DNA from: Bacillota bacterium
GTDB lineage: Bacteria; Bacillota; Clostridia; Lachnospirales; Lachnospiraceae
DNA: 59,436 nucleotides
Direction: 5' to 3'
Assembly (NCBI GenBank): GCA_023443225.1
Contig: JAEZVF010000009.1
Location: forward strand, 1 to 59,436
Below are positions 26,445-35,369 of the stretch, one piece after another. Below the pieces are notes generated by a model. That model saw nothing but the letters and a program-made list of their open reading frames with translations, was not told where the DNA came from and did no database searches. The position numbers were made by a program, and so were the translations under genes. The stretch's first letter is position 1; each line of letters starts with the position of its first letter.

Positions 26445-28338
26445 AATGAAACGACCTAAATTAAAAAAAGGCACCTTAGTGCGTCTAATCAAGACGCTGT
26501 ATCAATTTTATCCAGTAATACTACCCATTGTGACCGTCAGCATCATATTCTCTGCAATAATAAGTTCCATGCCTTCGATATTTATGCAGAAGGCCATTGC
26601 TGTAATCGAAAAGAGGTATTCCACTGGAGATTGGGTAACCGCCAAAAATGAAATACTTCCTATTGTCATTCGACTTGCAATATTTTATATTATTTCAATA
26701 CTATCTGTTATCCTATTCACACAGTTGATGGCGTATATCACACAAGGTTTTTTGTATAAGCTAAGAAAAAGTATGTTTGACGGAATGCAAAATCTTCCCA
26801 TCAAATACTTCGATACAAAAAAACATGGGGATATCATGAGCTATTATACCAATGATATTGACACAATGCGTCAGTTGGTATCCCAGTCCTTCCCCCAGCT
26901 TCTTCAATCCTGTATTTCTGTTATGACAGTGTTCTCTATCATGATTTACTACTGTGCATGGCTAGCATTACTAATTGTAGTAGGTGTCTCCATTATGGTG
27001 TTAGTCACAAAAAAAATTGGAGGCAATTCTGCAGGTTACTTTATCCGTCAACAAAAAGCTTTAGGGCGGACTGAAGGCTTCATTGAAGAAATGATGAATG
27101 GTCAGAAGGTAATCAAGGTCTTTAACCATGAGCAGGAAACCAAGAAGAACTTTGATAAGATAAATGAAGAATTATTCGAGAATTCCAGAAATGCTAATAA
27201 ATATGCGAATATGTTAATGCCCATCCTAAATAATATTGGAAACTTACTCTATGTTTTGGTGGCCATGACTGGAGGCATTTTATTAATTACAAAGGTCTCA
27301 AACTTCAGTCTATCCGGACTTCCGATTGGAATTAGTATTGTCGTACCCTTCTTAAATATGACAAAGCAATTCTCTGGTAACGTGAGTCAAGTTTCACAGC
27401 AAATCAATTCTGTTATCATGGGAACTGCTGGAGCAGAACGGGTCTTTGAACTTATGGATCAGATCCCTGAAGTTGATGATGGTTATGTGACATTGATCAA
27501 TGCCGAGATTTCAAAAGACGGAACGATTAGAAAGAGTGAAAAAAGAACCGGAAAATGGGCATGGGAGCACCCTCATTCAGATGGCACCGTAACCTATACC
27601 CCACTTGCAGGAGATGTTTCCCTAACAGATGTTGATTTTGGCTATGAAGAGGGCAAGGTCATACTTCACGATATATCCGTTTATGCCAGCCCTGGTCAAA
27701 AAGTTGCGTTTGTTGGAGCTACTGGTGCCGGAAAAACCACCATCACCAATTTGATTAACCGTTTTTATGACATAGCTGATGGTAAAATCCGCTATGATGG
27801 AATTAATATCAATAAAATAAAGAAATCAGAACTCCGACGTTCCATCGGTATCGTCCTTCAAGATACCAATTTATTTACTGGAACTGTTATGGAAAATATC
27901 CGCTATGGAAGGCTGGATGCCACCGATGAAGAATGTGTTTCTGCTGCTAAACTTGCCGGAGCAGATGATTTTATCACACGATTACCGGAAGGCTATCATA
28001 CCACCCTATTTAATAATGGTTCTAACCTATCCCAGGGTCAACGTCAGCTAATCGCTATTGCCCGGGCAGCGGTTGCTGATCCCCCAGTTATGATATTGGA
28101 TGAAGCTACTTCTTCCATTGATACCCGCACAGAAGCTATTATACAAAAGGGTATGGACTCTCTTATGGAAGGACGTACCGTGTTCGTCATTGCCCATCGT
28201 CTTTCAACCGTCAGGAATTCCGATGTAATTATGGTTCTAGACCATGGTCATATTATTGAGCGCGGTAACCATGAAAAGCTCATTGCAGAAAAAGGGGTGT
28301 ATTATAAACTCTATACCGGTGCTTTTGAATTAGATTAA
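26434..28338 (+). CDS. Heterodimeric ABC exporter, catalytic subunit (BmrD/LmrD-like)
   Basis: 634-residue half-transporter with a six-helix membrane domain (about 15-330) and nucleotide-binding domain. Walker A GATGAGKTT, Walker B/catalytic Glu in MILDEATSS and switch His in VIAHRLST are canonical, while the signature is LSQGQ instead of LSGGQ. An insertion before the ATPase domain (EKRTGKWAWEHP region) is typical of BmrD/LmrD. The ATG at 26434 is set by AAAGGAGGTGAC upstream and overlaps the first subunit's stop by 11 nt; an in-frame ATG at 26383 would add 17 unlikely residues. It completes one consensus and one degenerate ATP site with its partner. Confidence 0.93.
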   Translation: MTNKMKRPKLKKGTLVRLIKTLYQFYPVILPIVTVSIIFSAIISSMPSIFMQKAIAVIEKRYSTGDWVTAKNEILPIVIRLAIFYIISILSVILFTQLMAYITQGFLYKLRKSMFDGMQNLPIKYFDTKKHGDIMSYYTNDIDTMRQLVSQSFPQLLQSCISVMTVFSIMIYYCAWLALLIVVGVSIMVLVTKKIGGNSAGYFIRQQKALGRTEGFIEEMMNGQKVIKVFNHEQETKKNFDKINEELFENSRNANKYANMLMPILNNIGNLLYVLVAMTGGILLITKVSNFSLSGLPIGISIVVPFLNMTKQFSGNVSQVSQQINSVIMGTAGAERVFELMDQIPEVDDGYVTLINAEISKDGTIRKSEKRTGKWAWEHPHSDGTVTYTPLAGDVSLTDVDFGYEEGKVILHDISVYASPGQKVAFVGATGAGKTTITNLINRFYDIADGKIRYDGININKIKKSELRRSIGIVLQDTNLFTGTVMENIRYGRLDATDEECVSAAKLAGADDFITRLPEGYHTTLFNNGSNLSQGQRQLIAIARAAVADPPVMILDEATSSIDTRTEAIIQKGMDSLMEGRTVFVIAHRLSTVRNSDVIMVLDHGHIIERGNHEKLIAEKGVYYKLYTGAFELD

Positions 28339-28373
28339 AGGGAAAAACGAAATAAACTAAGGCAAACAATGAG

Positions 28374-28401
28374 CGTGCATCCTACTTCAGCAGGATGCAC
28401 G
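28374..28401. terminator. Hairpin between convergent exporter and unknown gene
   Basis: 10-bp perfect arms CGTGCATCCT / AGGATGCACG (28374-28383, 28392-28401) with an 8-nt loop lie between converging genes ending at 28338 and 28409. The same stem core recurs at 50946-50993. Flanking T runs are weak. Confidence 0.55.
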
Positions 28402-28408
28402 TGGTAAC

Positions 28409-28891
28409 CTATTTTATATATTTTAAATACCTAACCCCATGGTCGGAACATGTAGTTGTAAAATAAAGTTTTTGATTCGGTGTAAGTTTAATATAACTAC
28501 CTTCATATTCACCAAAATCAAATCCCAGCTTATTAGCTTCTGGATAACCATACAAATAACATATTACCTTATCATCTTTAAGAAATACAATTTGATTCAT
28601 GCCTTCATTTACAGATTCACTAATACTGTCCCATTTGTATCCAACAGCTTTGTAAATCTCTTTTCTTGAGGTATATGGAGCAAAACTATATAACTCATCC
28701 CACTCAAATGGTATAAATTCGTTTAAATCTTCAATGTCCGCATCTCCACTTATCGTATTAAATGATTGTATCAATTTATCTGCATTAATATCCCAGACAT
28801 CTTTTTTAAAATAATTAGTAACAATTATTATCGCTACAATTCCAATAATTACAATCCCAATTGTATATAATATTTTATTTTTCTTTTCCAT
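28409..28891 (-). CDS. Membrane-anchored protein of unknown function
   Basis: 160 residues: short basic N-terminus, one membrane span or uncleaved signal (about 8-26), then an extracytoplasmic acidic domain with several aromatic residues and two Cys (one in DDKVICYLYG, one in TTTCSDHG). No lipobox precedes the mature part and no known family is recognised. GGAGAG precedes the ATG. It lies 16 nt downstream of the type-B carboxylesterase stop on the same strand (stop at 28907), so it could be the last gene of the hemicellulose operon, but nothing in its sequence suggests carbohydrate binding. Confidence 0.7.
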   Translation of the reverse strand: MEKKNKILYTIGIVIIGIVAIIIVTNYFKKDVWDINADKLIQSFNTISGDADIEDLNEFIPFEWDELYSFAPYTSRKEIYKAVGYKWDSISESVNEGMNQIVFLKDDKVICYLYGYPEANKLGFDFGEYEGSYIKLTPNQKLYFTTTCSDHGVRYLKYIK

Positions 28892-28906
28892 ACACTCTCC
28901 TTACAC

Positions 28907-30442
28907 TTACAGCATGTCTCCGTTTTGATTTTTGAAATATTCTTTCATAAGAAATTTCATAATATCACTTGGCCCTTCCTTAGAGAACTCAGCTTTATCG
29001 GTGAATACCATCCTGAAAGGAGCTTCCCTAGTGTATGGTTCCCATTGTGTCAAATCTTCTCCCGTGGAGTCTTTTCCATTCGGATTTCCGGTACTTATGA
29101 AGTTGGCCAGATAATTGCACATCTGACGGGCGAGATCATAATGTTTGCCCACAAAAGGTCTCCAACACTTTGCCAGTGTTTCAAAATAGAACCAAAGATC
29201 TACTGAATGGAAAGTTCCTGGATTATCCCAGCCCGGTATCTCCGCATCGAATATGTAATAATACATTGGTGCCGTCCCATCAGTATTAAAATGACCCTGT
29301 GACGCAACTCGAGTTGCATATTCAATACCATTCACTGTTGCTTTGCTTATTACCTCTTTTATATCACCTGTAGAAGAGTGACATATCGACAAAAATTCAT
29401 CCGAATCATCACCAAATAATTCTTTTGCCATTTGCGCAAATTCTTCCAGAGTCTCAGCCTTCGGAATATTAAAAAATTCATTGGAAGTATTGCCCCAAAG
29501 AATAGGCACCCTCCAGCGCTTGTTTGCTACAAAAAGGTCATAGGAGCTATCCAGGCAAAATATGTGGTCTATCACTGTTCCCCAGAACTTCTGGTGTTCT
29601 AGTGATTTGCTATTGATATATTCTGCATCAAGCATACGAGCTTCCGCCAGTGATGTAATTCCAAGTAATTCAAAAAATTTCTCACCTTCCTGTTCTGCCT
29701 CAAACAGGTTTTGTCTCGGAATTGGTACTAAGTTACCCGGATATAGATTGGTTATCATTCCGCTCTCAATAAACGCTTTCTGAAAGAGATCTTTGTTCTG
29801 TGGCGATGTTAACTGATTCAATACACTTCCGCCTCCGGCTGACTGTCCTCCTATGGTAATGTTATGAGGGTCACCACCAAATGCTGCTATATTACGCTTA
29901 ACCCATTGGGTACCAGCTTGCTGATCTAAGTGTCCGAAATTAGCAGGGGCTTCTGGTGCTTCCGCAGTTATCTCCGGGTGACATAAAAATCCAAACACAT
30001 TCAAACGGTAATTGATTGTTACCACAACAATTCCTCTACGCGCTATGCGTTCACCATCAAATTCCATCTCAGCAGTATTGCCTACTTGAAGTAATCCCCC
30101 AAAATACCATACAAAAACAGGTAATTTTTCCTCGGTACTGCATGCAGGTGTCCAAACATTCAGATATAGACAGTCCTCATTCATGATGATGTCTGGATCT
30201 ACAGCCCACTCCCTTGTGTATATATCAGTTTTGTTTAATCCTACTGGAGACTGCATCGAAATTGGTGCAAATTCGAAAGCTTTTAGCACCCCTTCCCATT
30301 TTGGAGCAGGTTGCGGAGCACGCCAACGATTACTACCTGTAGGAGGTGCTGCAAAAGGAATACCTTTAAAACTTGTAATACGAGGATCAGCCGCCGGTAA
30401 GCCTTGTATGATACCAGTTTCTGTTGTCACTACCCTCAACAT
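28907..30442 (-). CDS. Type-B carboxylesterase (alpha/beta hydrolase)
   Basis: 511-residue esterase of the carboxylesterase/acetylcholinesterase superfamily. Seen are the N-terminal FKGIPFAAPP, NEDCLYLNVW, and the nucleophile elbow GGQSAGGG with S201; the acid is likely the Glu in TSNEFF, and the His in FHSVDLWFYF. No signal peptide is present, so it acts in the cytoplasm. The start at 30442 is set by AGGAGG 5-10 nt upstream; it begins 1 nt after the CE1-like esterase stop. In this operon it probably removes acyl groups (acetyl or phenolic) from imported oligosaccharides, which is inference. Confidence 0.9.
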   Translation of the reverse strand: MLRVVTTETGIIQGLPAADPRITSFKGIPFAAPPTGSNRWRAPQPAPKWEGVLKAFEFAPISMQSPVGLNKTDIYTREWAVDPDIIMNEDCLYLNVWTPACSTEEKLPVFVWYFGGLLQVGNTAEMEFDGERIARRGIVVVTINYRLNVFGFLCHPEITAEAPEAPANFGHLDQQAGTQWVKRNIAAFGGDPHNITIGGQSAGGGSVLNQLTSPQNKDLFQKAFIESGMITNLYPGNLVPIPRQNLFEAEQEGEKFFELLGITSLAEARMLDAEYINSKSLEHQKFWGTVIDHIFCLDSSYDLFVANKRWRVPILWGNTSNEFFNIPKAETLEEFAQMAKELFGDDSDEFLSICHSSTGDIKEVISKATVNGIEYATRVASQGHFNTDGTAPMYYYIFDAEIPGWDNPGTFHSVDLWFYFETLAKCWRPFVGKHYDLARQMCNYLANFISTGNPNGKDSTGEDLTQWEPYTREAPFRMVFTDKAEFSKEGPSDIMKFLMKEYFKNQNGDML

Positions 30443-30443
30443 A

Positions 30444-31490
30444 CTATTTCCTCCTATATTTCTCATTTTCAAAAGCTAATCGAACAAATTGATAGGCACC
30501 CTTATTCCACACATCAAAATCATGAATGCCACCTTCTATAATTTCTGTATTATACTCCATGAGCTTATCTCCCGCGGTCTCTGACAACTGATCAATTGCT
30601 TTTTCGTAACCTACCTGATATGCAATCTCATCTGCATCACCACAGGTAAGATATAGTAAAGAAAGCTTATAATCACTGGACAAAATGCCTGCCCCCAATT
30701 TCTTACCATCACTGGTGGTAGGCGCATTAGAAAAGGCACCTACATAGGCAAACAAATCCAGCATGCCCGGTGTGGATACTGTCGTGTCTAAGCCATTATC
30801 CCAAGGGCTTACTGTTTCAGTAACGGTAGTCGAATCACATCGATATCCACCTAAGGTCAAGTTCAGGGACTGCATTCCACCCATAGAAAGACCAGCAATG
30901 GCTCTATGCTTACGGTTGCAGTCAATGGCTTCCGGCGTCTTAACATTACTATTTGCATAAGTTTTATATTCAGATTCAATGAAAGGGATTAAATCATATC
31001 TTAATTCATAATCGAAATAGTAAAAACCAAGAATATTCGTTCCCTGGGTGTTAAAGGAGCGGTCCGTCCAATTATATGCGCTCCTCCCCTCTGGAAATAC
31101 TATAATAAGTGGTTCAATTTCCCCGGATGCAATCAAATTATCAACTATATTGCATATAATATAGTTGTTATCCGTCATCCCATTACCGGACAACCATTCA
31201 TTACGGTCTCCACCAACTCCATGAAGTAGATACAGAACATTATATCTGCTATTTATATCTTCCTTATCATAACCGGAAGGTAGATAAACATTACATTTTT
31301 TAAAGATTTCTTCTCCCTCAACTGTTTCTCTTCCGACTTCTTTTGAATCAATCTTTTGATTTGTTACAAGTTTCCTTGATGAATTAATATAATTTTTGAC
31401 CCCGTAGGAAACTTCTGTAAGTGAACCTTGTAACCCCATGTCCACTGCTCGTACATAGTCCATCGGCAATTTAGTTATAATATGATTCAT
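30444..31490 (-). CDS. CE1-like esterase (feruloyl/acetyl esterase, esterase D fold)
   Basis: 348-residue alpha/beta hydrolase. YLLHGVGGDRNEW gives the oxyanion region, AGLSMGGMQS the nucleophile elbow (S202), and GGIHDFDVW the catalytic His; an Asp in the CGDADE segment may complete the triad. This pattern is typical of CE1 feruloyl and acetyl-xylan esterases such as XynZ- or XynY-type domains. The start at 31490 follows AAGGGAGGGTGC; the frame is open 12 codons further. There is no signal peptide. It sits between GH39 and the type-B esterase. Removing ferulate or acetyl from arabinoxylan fragments is the likely job. Confidence 0.87.
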   Translation of the reverse strand: MNHIITKLPMDYVRAVDMGLQGSLTEVSYGVKNYINSSRKLVTNQKIDSKEVGRETVEGEEIFKKCNVYLPSGYDKEDINSRYNVLYLLHGVGGDRNEWLSGNGMTDNNYIICNIVDNLIASGEIEPLIIVFPEGRSAYNWTDRSFNTQGTNILGFYYFDYELRYDLIPFIESEYKTYANSNVKTPEAIDCNRKHRAIAGLSMGGMQSLNLTLGGYRCDSTTVTETVSPWDNGLDTTVSTPGMLDLFAYVGAFSNAPTTSDGKKLGAGILSSDYKLSLLYLTCGDADEIAYQVGYEKAIDQLSETAGDKLMEYNTEIIEGGIHDFDVWNKGAYQFVRLAFENEKYRRK

Positions 31491-31565
31491 GATGCACCCT
31501 CCCTTATTCATATTAATCATAAACAAAACATCATAAAAAATCTAGCTATATTTCCCAATTGGTCA

Positions 31566-33077
31566 TTATCTGGCACCTCTGATTCGTTCAGCATGATACC
31601 CACGGTCAGTTTTAGGATTAACTCGGCGCACTTCAAAATAACATAAAGCATTTGCTGATAAAGAAATCTGAAACTCTGTTAAAGAAGTAACAGCTTCAAA
31701 GTGTTGTGTAGTCGTTCTAGGGTTGGAACATTCCTTTATTAACTGTAATTCCTCTTTCGTAGGGTAGGCAGGAGAACCCATGTCAATCCACGCTTTTAAG
31801 GGATTGCAGTTTGACTCGTCCACCAATCTTTTTATTAATACATATTCACCATGGTCTAAATCAACATTAAAATTCAATAAAACTTCTGATTCTCCAACTT
31901 CTTCAACCGGATTCCATGCAATACCAAATAGATTGCTATTGTCATCTTTGGTTAAAATATAATGCTCTGTCCTTGCAATTGCATTAGAACCAAGTTTTTT
32001 AAAGAAAGCAAAGGTCCAATAGGTAGGTTTTGGAATCATCCCATTTGTAAGTAAACCAAAACAACCGGAAAAGGGTGTGAATGCTACGCCGGCCTCTTCA
32101 AACACATCTCCAAAGGTCCAGTAGGAATAAGAAGCGCAGGTATCTCCCATTTCACTTAATAATCTTGCCACATAGGCTGCATTAAGATTCGTATCATGAA
32201 TGGGATTCAAAGGAGTGTAAGAGGTATTAAATTCAGTAATATGCATTTCCATACCTTCATACTCTGGAAAACTATCGATGATTCGGCGGCTTTCCTTTAA
32301 CTCTTTAAGAAATACATGAGGTGTCCTTAATTTTTGATATTGATAATGACCCTCTGACTCCACTTCTTCTGTAGCATAAGCATGCCTAGTTACCAAATCC
32401 AGCGGAGTTTTATTTTTTGAACAGTACTCTAGAAAACAGTTTAGCCAGCGTTCATCATCAACCCCACAAATCGCAGGGCCTCCTACACGAATACGGGGAT
32501 CACAACTTTTTACTGCTTTACTTGTTACATCATAAAGTTTAAAATACTCTTCCATATCGGCATCCTTCCAGAAGCCAGGAAGATTGGGTTCATTCCACAC
32601 TTCAAAGGGCCAGGTGATAACTTCGTCCCTTCCGTATCTGTTAATCCAATGTTGAATTGTTGCAATCACAAGGTTGGTCCACTTATTGTAGTCCGCTGGA
32701 GGTGTAACATTTCCCTCCCAATAAAAAATCGTCTGGCTTCCAGATGCCAATTTCTCAGGCATAAAACCCAATTCAACAAATGGTTTGATTCCCAAAGCCT
32801 GATAATCGTCGAATACCATATCAACATATGTAAAGTTATACTCCTCCTTAAGAACTCCATTTTCTTCATAGGTATGATATATAGCCATATCATCACAGAA
32901 CAGTCCATGTCCCCGGATGTAAGAAAAGTTGATATCCTCCTGAACCTTTTTTAATTGATTATGGTATTCATGCCTTAATGCTAGGTTCATACGACCTGTT
33001 CCAATACAAAACGTAGCATTGTTGTTAAAGGCTACTTTGTCATTGCAATTAATATGATATTCATGTTTTTCTGTCAT
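31566..33077 (-). CDS. Glycoside hydrolase family 39 beta-xylosidase
   Basis: 503-residue retaining glycosidase with a TIM-barrel catalytic domain and small beta-sandwich. Acid/base Glu is E163 in FEVWNEPNLPGFW and nucleophile E282 in MHITEFNTSY, close to positions 160 and 277 of the Thermoanaerobacterium GH39 enzyme. SYWTFGDVFEE near 330 is also typical. It lacks a signal peptide and thus acts on imported xylo-oligosaccharides. AGGAGA precedes the ATG. It is co-oriented with GH95 upstream (60 nt) and the CE1-like esterase downstream (75 nt). Confidence 0.93.
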   Translation of the reverse strand: MTEKHEYHINCNDKVAFNNNATFCIGTGRMNLALRHEYHNQLKKVQEDINFSYIRGHGLFCDDMAIYHTYEENGVLKEEYNFTYVDMVFDDYQALGIKPFVELGFMPEKLASGSQTIFYWEGNVTPPADYNKWTNLVIATIQHWINRYGRDEVITWPFEVWNEPNLPGFWKDADMEEYFKLYDVTSKAVKSCDPRIRVGGPAICGVDDERWLNCFLEYCSKNKTPLDLVTRHAYATEEVESEGHYQYQKLRTPHVFLKELKESRRIIDSFPEYEGMEMHITEFNTSYTPLNPIHDTNLNAAYVARLLSEMGDTCASYSYWTFGDVFEEAGVAFTPFSGCFGLLTNGMIPKPTYWTFAFFKKLGSNAIARTEHYILTKDDNSNLFGIAWNPVEEVGESEVLLNFNVDLDHGEYVLIKRLVDESNCNPLKAWIDMGSPAYPTKEELQLIKECSNPRTTTQHFEAVTSLTEFQISLSANALCYFEVRRVNPKTDRGYHAERIRGAR

Positions 33078-33136
33078 TTAGAAGTCTCCTCTATTTTAGG
33101 TATTCTCAGATTTCGGACTATTAGAAAAGCATTTTT

Positions 33137-35353
33137 TCAGACGGAAATGACAACTTCTTCGCCTGCTAATAATGAAATCTTACCAGTTCTTTTTTTGTAA
33201 ATATATATTTTATTGAAATCCCGTTTTGCTTTAATACAGCATTTCGTTAATTGACTATCCTGCCACTCCAAGTCTATTTCAGCTCCACCGCGAACACAAA
33301 GCCCTTTAATACTTCCATCCGTCCATGCTTTCGGCAACGCTGGCAGAAGCACAATTCGATCTGATGTACTTTGTACCAACATTTCAGCTATGGCTGCGGT
33401 AGTTCCAAAGTTACCGTCTATCTGGAAAGGGGGATGATTATCAAACATATTAGGCAGGGTGGAATTTGCTATTAACTGTTCCAAGTTGGAATACGCTTGT
33501 TCCCCATCCCATAATTTTGCATAAAGATTTATAATCCATGCCCGACTCCAACCTGTATGTCCCCCACCATGAGACAATCTACTCTCTAGCGTTAATCTGG
33601 CAGCCTTGGCCAGCTCCGGTGTACCATCCATTGTAATCTGGGAAGAGGGATGAAGCCCATATAGATGGGATATGTGTCTGTGCCCTGGGTCAACTTCATC
33701 GTAATCCTCAGCCCATTCCATAATCGTTCCTTTCTTCCCAATCTGTGTTGGTAGCAGCTTTTTCATAGCTTCTTTCATCTGCATGGTCAACTTGTCTTGA
33801 ACTCCAAGAATATCGGCTGCTTTCTGGCACTGACTGAATAAATCTCTTAAAATCTGGTTATCCATAGTCGCCCCCGCAGTAATAGCTCCTTGTTCTCCAT
33901 TCGGAAGTATATAGGTATTCTCAGGTGATACCGACGGACAGGTCTTGAGATATCCTTTGTCCTCGATAAGGAAATCGATAAAAAACAATGCTGCCTCTCT
34001 CATGATAGGAAAAGCATTTTTAAGAAACTCCAGGTCCAACGTATACTCATAATGCATCCACTGATGAGTGCAAAGCCATGCAGCACCCAACACCCAATAG
34101 GAGCCCGGTATCCAATGGTCCTGTACTGCTGTATCTCCCCAAAGATCTGTATTGTGATGAGCAACGAAACCTCTGCAACCATACATTTTCTTTGCGGTTA
34201 CTCTACCATTCGGAAGCATTCTTTTTAACAAATCAAATAGTGGCATATGGCACTCCGAAAGATTACAAACTTCAGCAGGCCAGTAATTCATTTCGGTATT
34301 AATATTAATCGTATATTTTGAATCCCAGGCTGGGTTCATCTCTTTATTCCAAATGCCCTGCAAGTTTGCCGGAAGAGTGCCTTCTCTGCTACAAGAGATA
34401 AGTAGATACCTCCCATAATCAAAAATTAATTTGGATAGTCCTTTATCTATGTCTCCTTTTTGGGCTTGTTCTAAACGTTCCTGTGTAGAATACGCTTCAT
34501 AACTCTCCGTTCCCTTCAATTGAAAAGTTACTCTGTTGTAAAGTTTCTTATAATCGCTGATATGCCGGTTTTTCAGTTCTTCATAGGTGAATTCTGCGGC
34601 GTTTGACAATATTTTACTAAGTTGTTGTTTGATATCCTGAAAACGAAAGGTTGTTCCGGCAGTAAACAATAAAGTAACGACATTTGCGTTATTTACAATC
34701 AAATGTTCCCCAATTATTTCACATGTTCCGCCTTCTGTTACCGCTTTTAACATCATACCAAAATCAAGACCTCCACGACCTAAGTTCCCGTCAAGCATAA
34801 TGGTATCCTCCGTCAACTGAAAGGCACGATCATAAAACTTCTCCCGTGTTAGTAAAGCTGAAAAAGATAATTTATTACACTCTGAAGTCATCAGCCGTAT
34901 TACCAACACATCATCAATTGCTGATAGGAAGGTTTCTCTATAATGAGTGTTGTTCCCAATGGTAACCTTCATTCGATGAATAGCATCCTCGAGTGATAAA
35001 CTTCTCTCATATTCGGTTTCTACACCATTCAGTTCCTTAAAATTAAGAAACAGGTCACCTAGGGATTGATATGGCCTTTGGCTTTGTGGCGTCCCTGAAA
35101 ATGCATAAATCAATAGTTCTTCTGCTTTTAAGATTCGCCCATTTAAAATCAATTCCCTTATCTTGGGAAGATTATGTAAAGCATCTGGATTATTTCTGTC
35201 AGTGTATCCGCCATACCATACACTATCCTCATTCAGTTGTATATGCTCTTTCCCTACAGAAGCGAATACCATTGCTCCCAAACGGCCATTTCCAAGTGGC
35301 AATGCTTCTTCCCATGTTTCTGCTGGTTTTTTATACCATAGCTTACTCATCAT
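33137..35353 (-). CDS. Glycoside hydrolase family 95 (alpha-L-fucosidase/alpha-L-galactosidase)
   Basis: 738-residue inverting exo-glycosidase. The N-terminal domain opens with WEEALPLGNGRLGAMVF and NEDSVWYGG, followed by a linker and an (alpha/alpha)6 barrel with NTEMNYWPAEVCNLSECH, HGGGHTGWSRAW and FQIDGNFG, all family landmarks; the Asn/Glu catalytic set is expected here. GH95 enzymes cleave alpha-1,2-L-fucose or alpha-L-galactose. In a xylan/arabinan cluster, L-galactose on complex heteroxylan or fucose on xyloglucan are the candidates. There is no signal peptide. It starts 16 nt after the chemotaxis receptor stop, so both are on one transcript. Confidence 0.92.
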   Translation of the reverse strand: MMSKLWYKKPAETWEEALPLGNGRLGAMVFASVGKEHIQLNEDSVWYGGYTDRNNPDALHNLPKIRELILNGRILKAEELLIYAFSGTPQSQRPYQSLGDLFLNFKELNGVETEYERSLSLEDAIHRMKVTIGNNTHYRETFLSAIDDVLVIRLMTSECNKLSFSALLTREKFYDRAFQLTEDTIMLDGNLGRGGLDFGMMLKAVTEGGTCEIIGEHLIVNNANVVTLLFTAGTTFRFQDIKQQLSKILSNAAEFTYEELKNRHISDYKKLYNRVTFQLKGTESYEAYSTQERLEQAQKGDIDKGLSKLIFDYGRYLLISCSREGTLPANLQGIWNKEMNPAWDSKYTININTEMNYWPAEVCNLSECHMPLFDLLKRMLPNGRVTAKKMYGCRGFVAHHNTDLWGDTAVQDHWIPGSYWVLGAAWLCTHQWMHYEYTLDLEFLKNAFPIMREAALFFIDFLIEDKGYLKTCPSVSPENTYILPNGEQGAITAGATMDNQILRDLFSQCQKAADILGVQDKLTMQMKEAMKKLLPTQIGKKGTIMEWAEDYDEVDPGHRHISHLYGLHPSSQITMDGTPELAKAARLTLESRLSHGGGHTGWSRAWIINLYAKLWDGEQAYSNLEQLIANSTLPNMFDNHPPFQIDGNFGTTAAIAEMLVQSTSDRIVLLPALPKAWTDGSIKGLCVRGGAEIDLEWQDSQLTKCCIKAKRDFNKIYIYKKRTGKISLLAGEEVVISV

Positions 35354-35369
35354 TGTGAATGCCCCTTCT

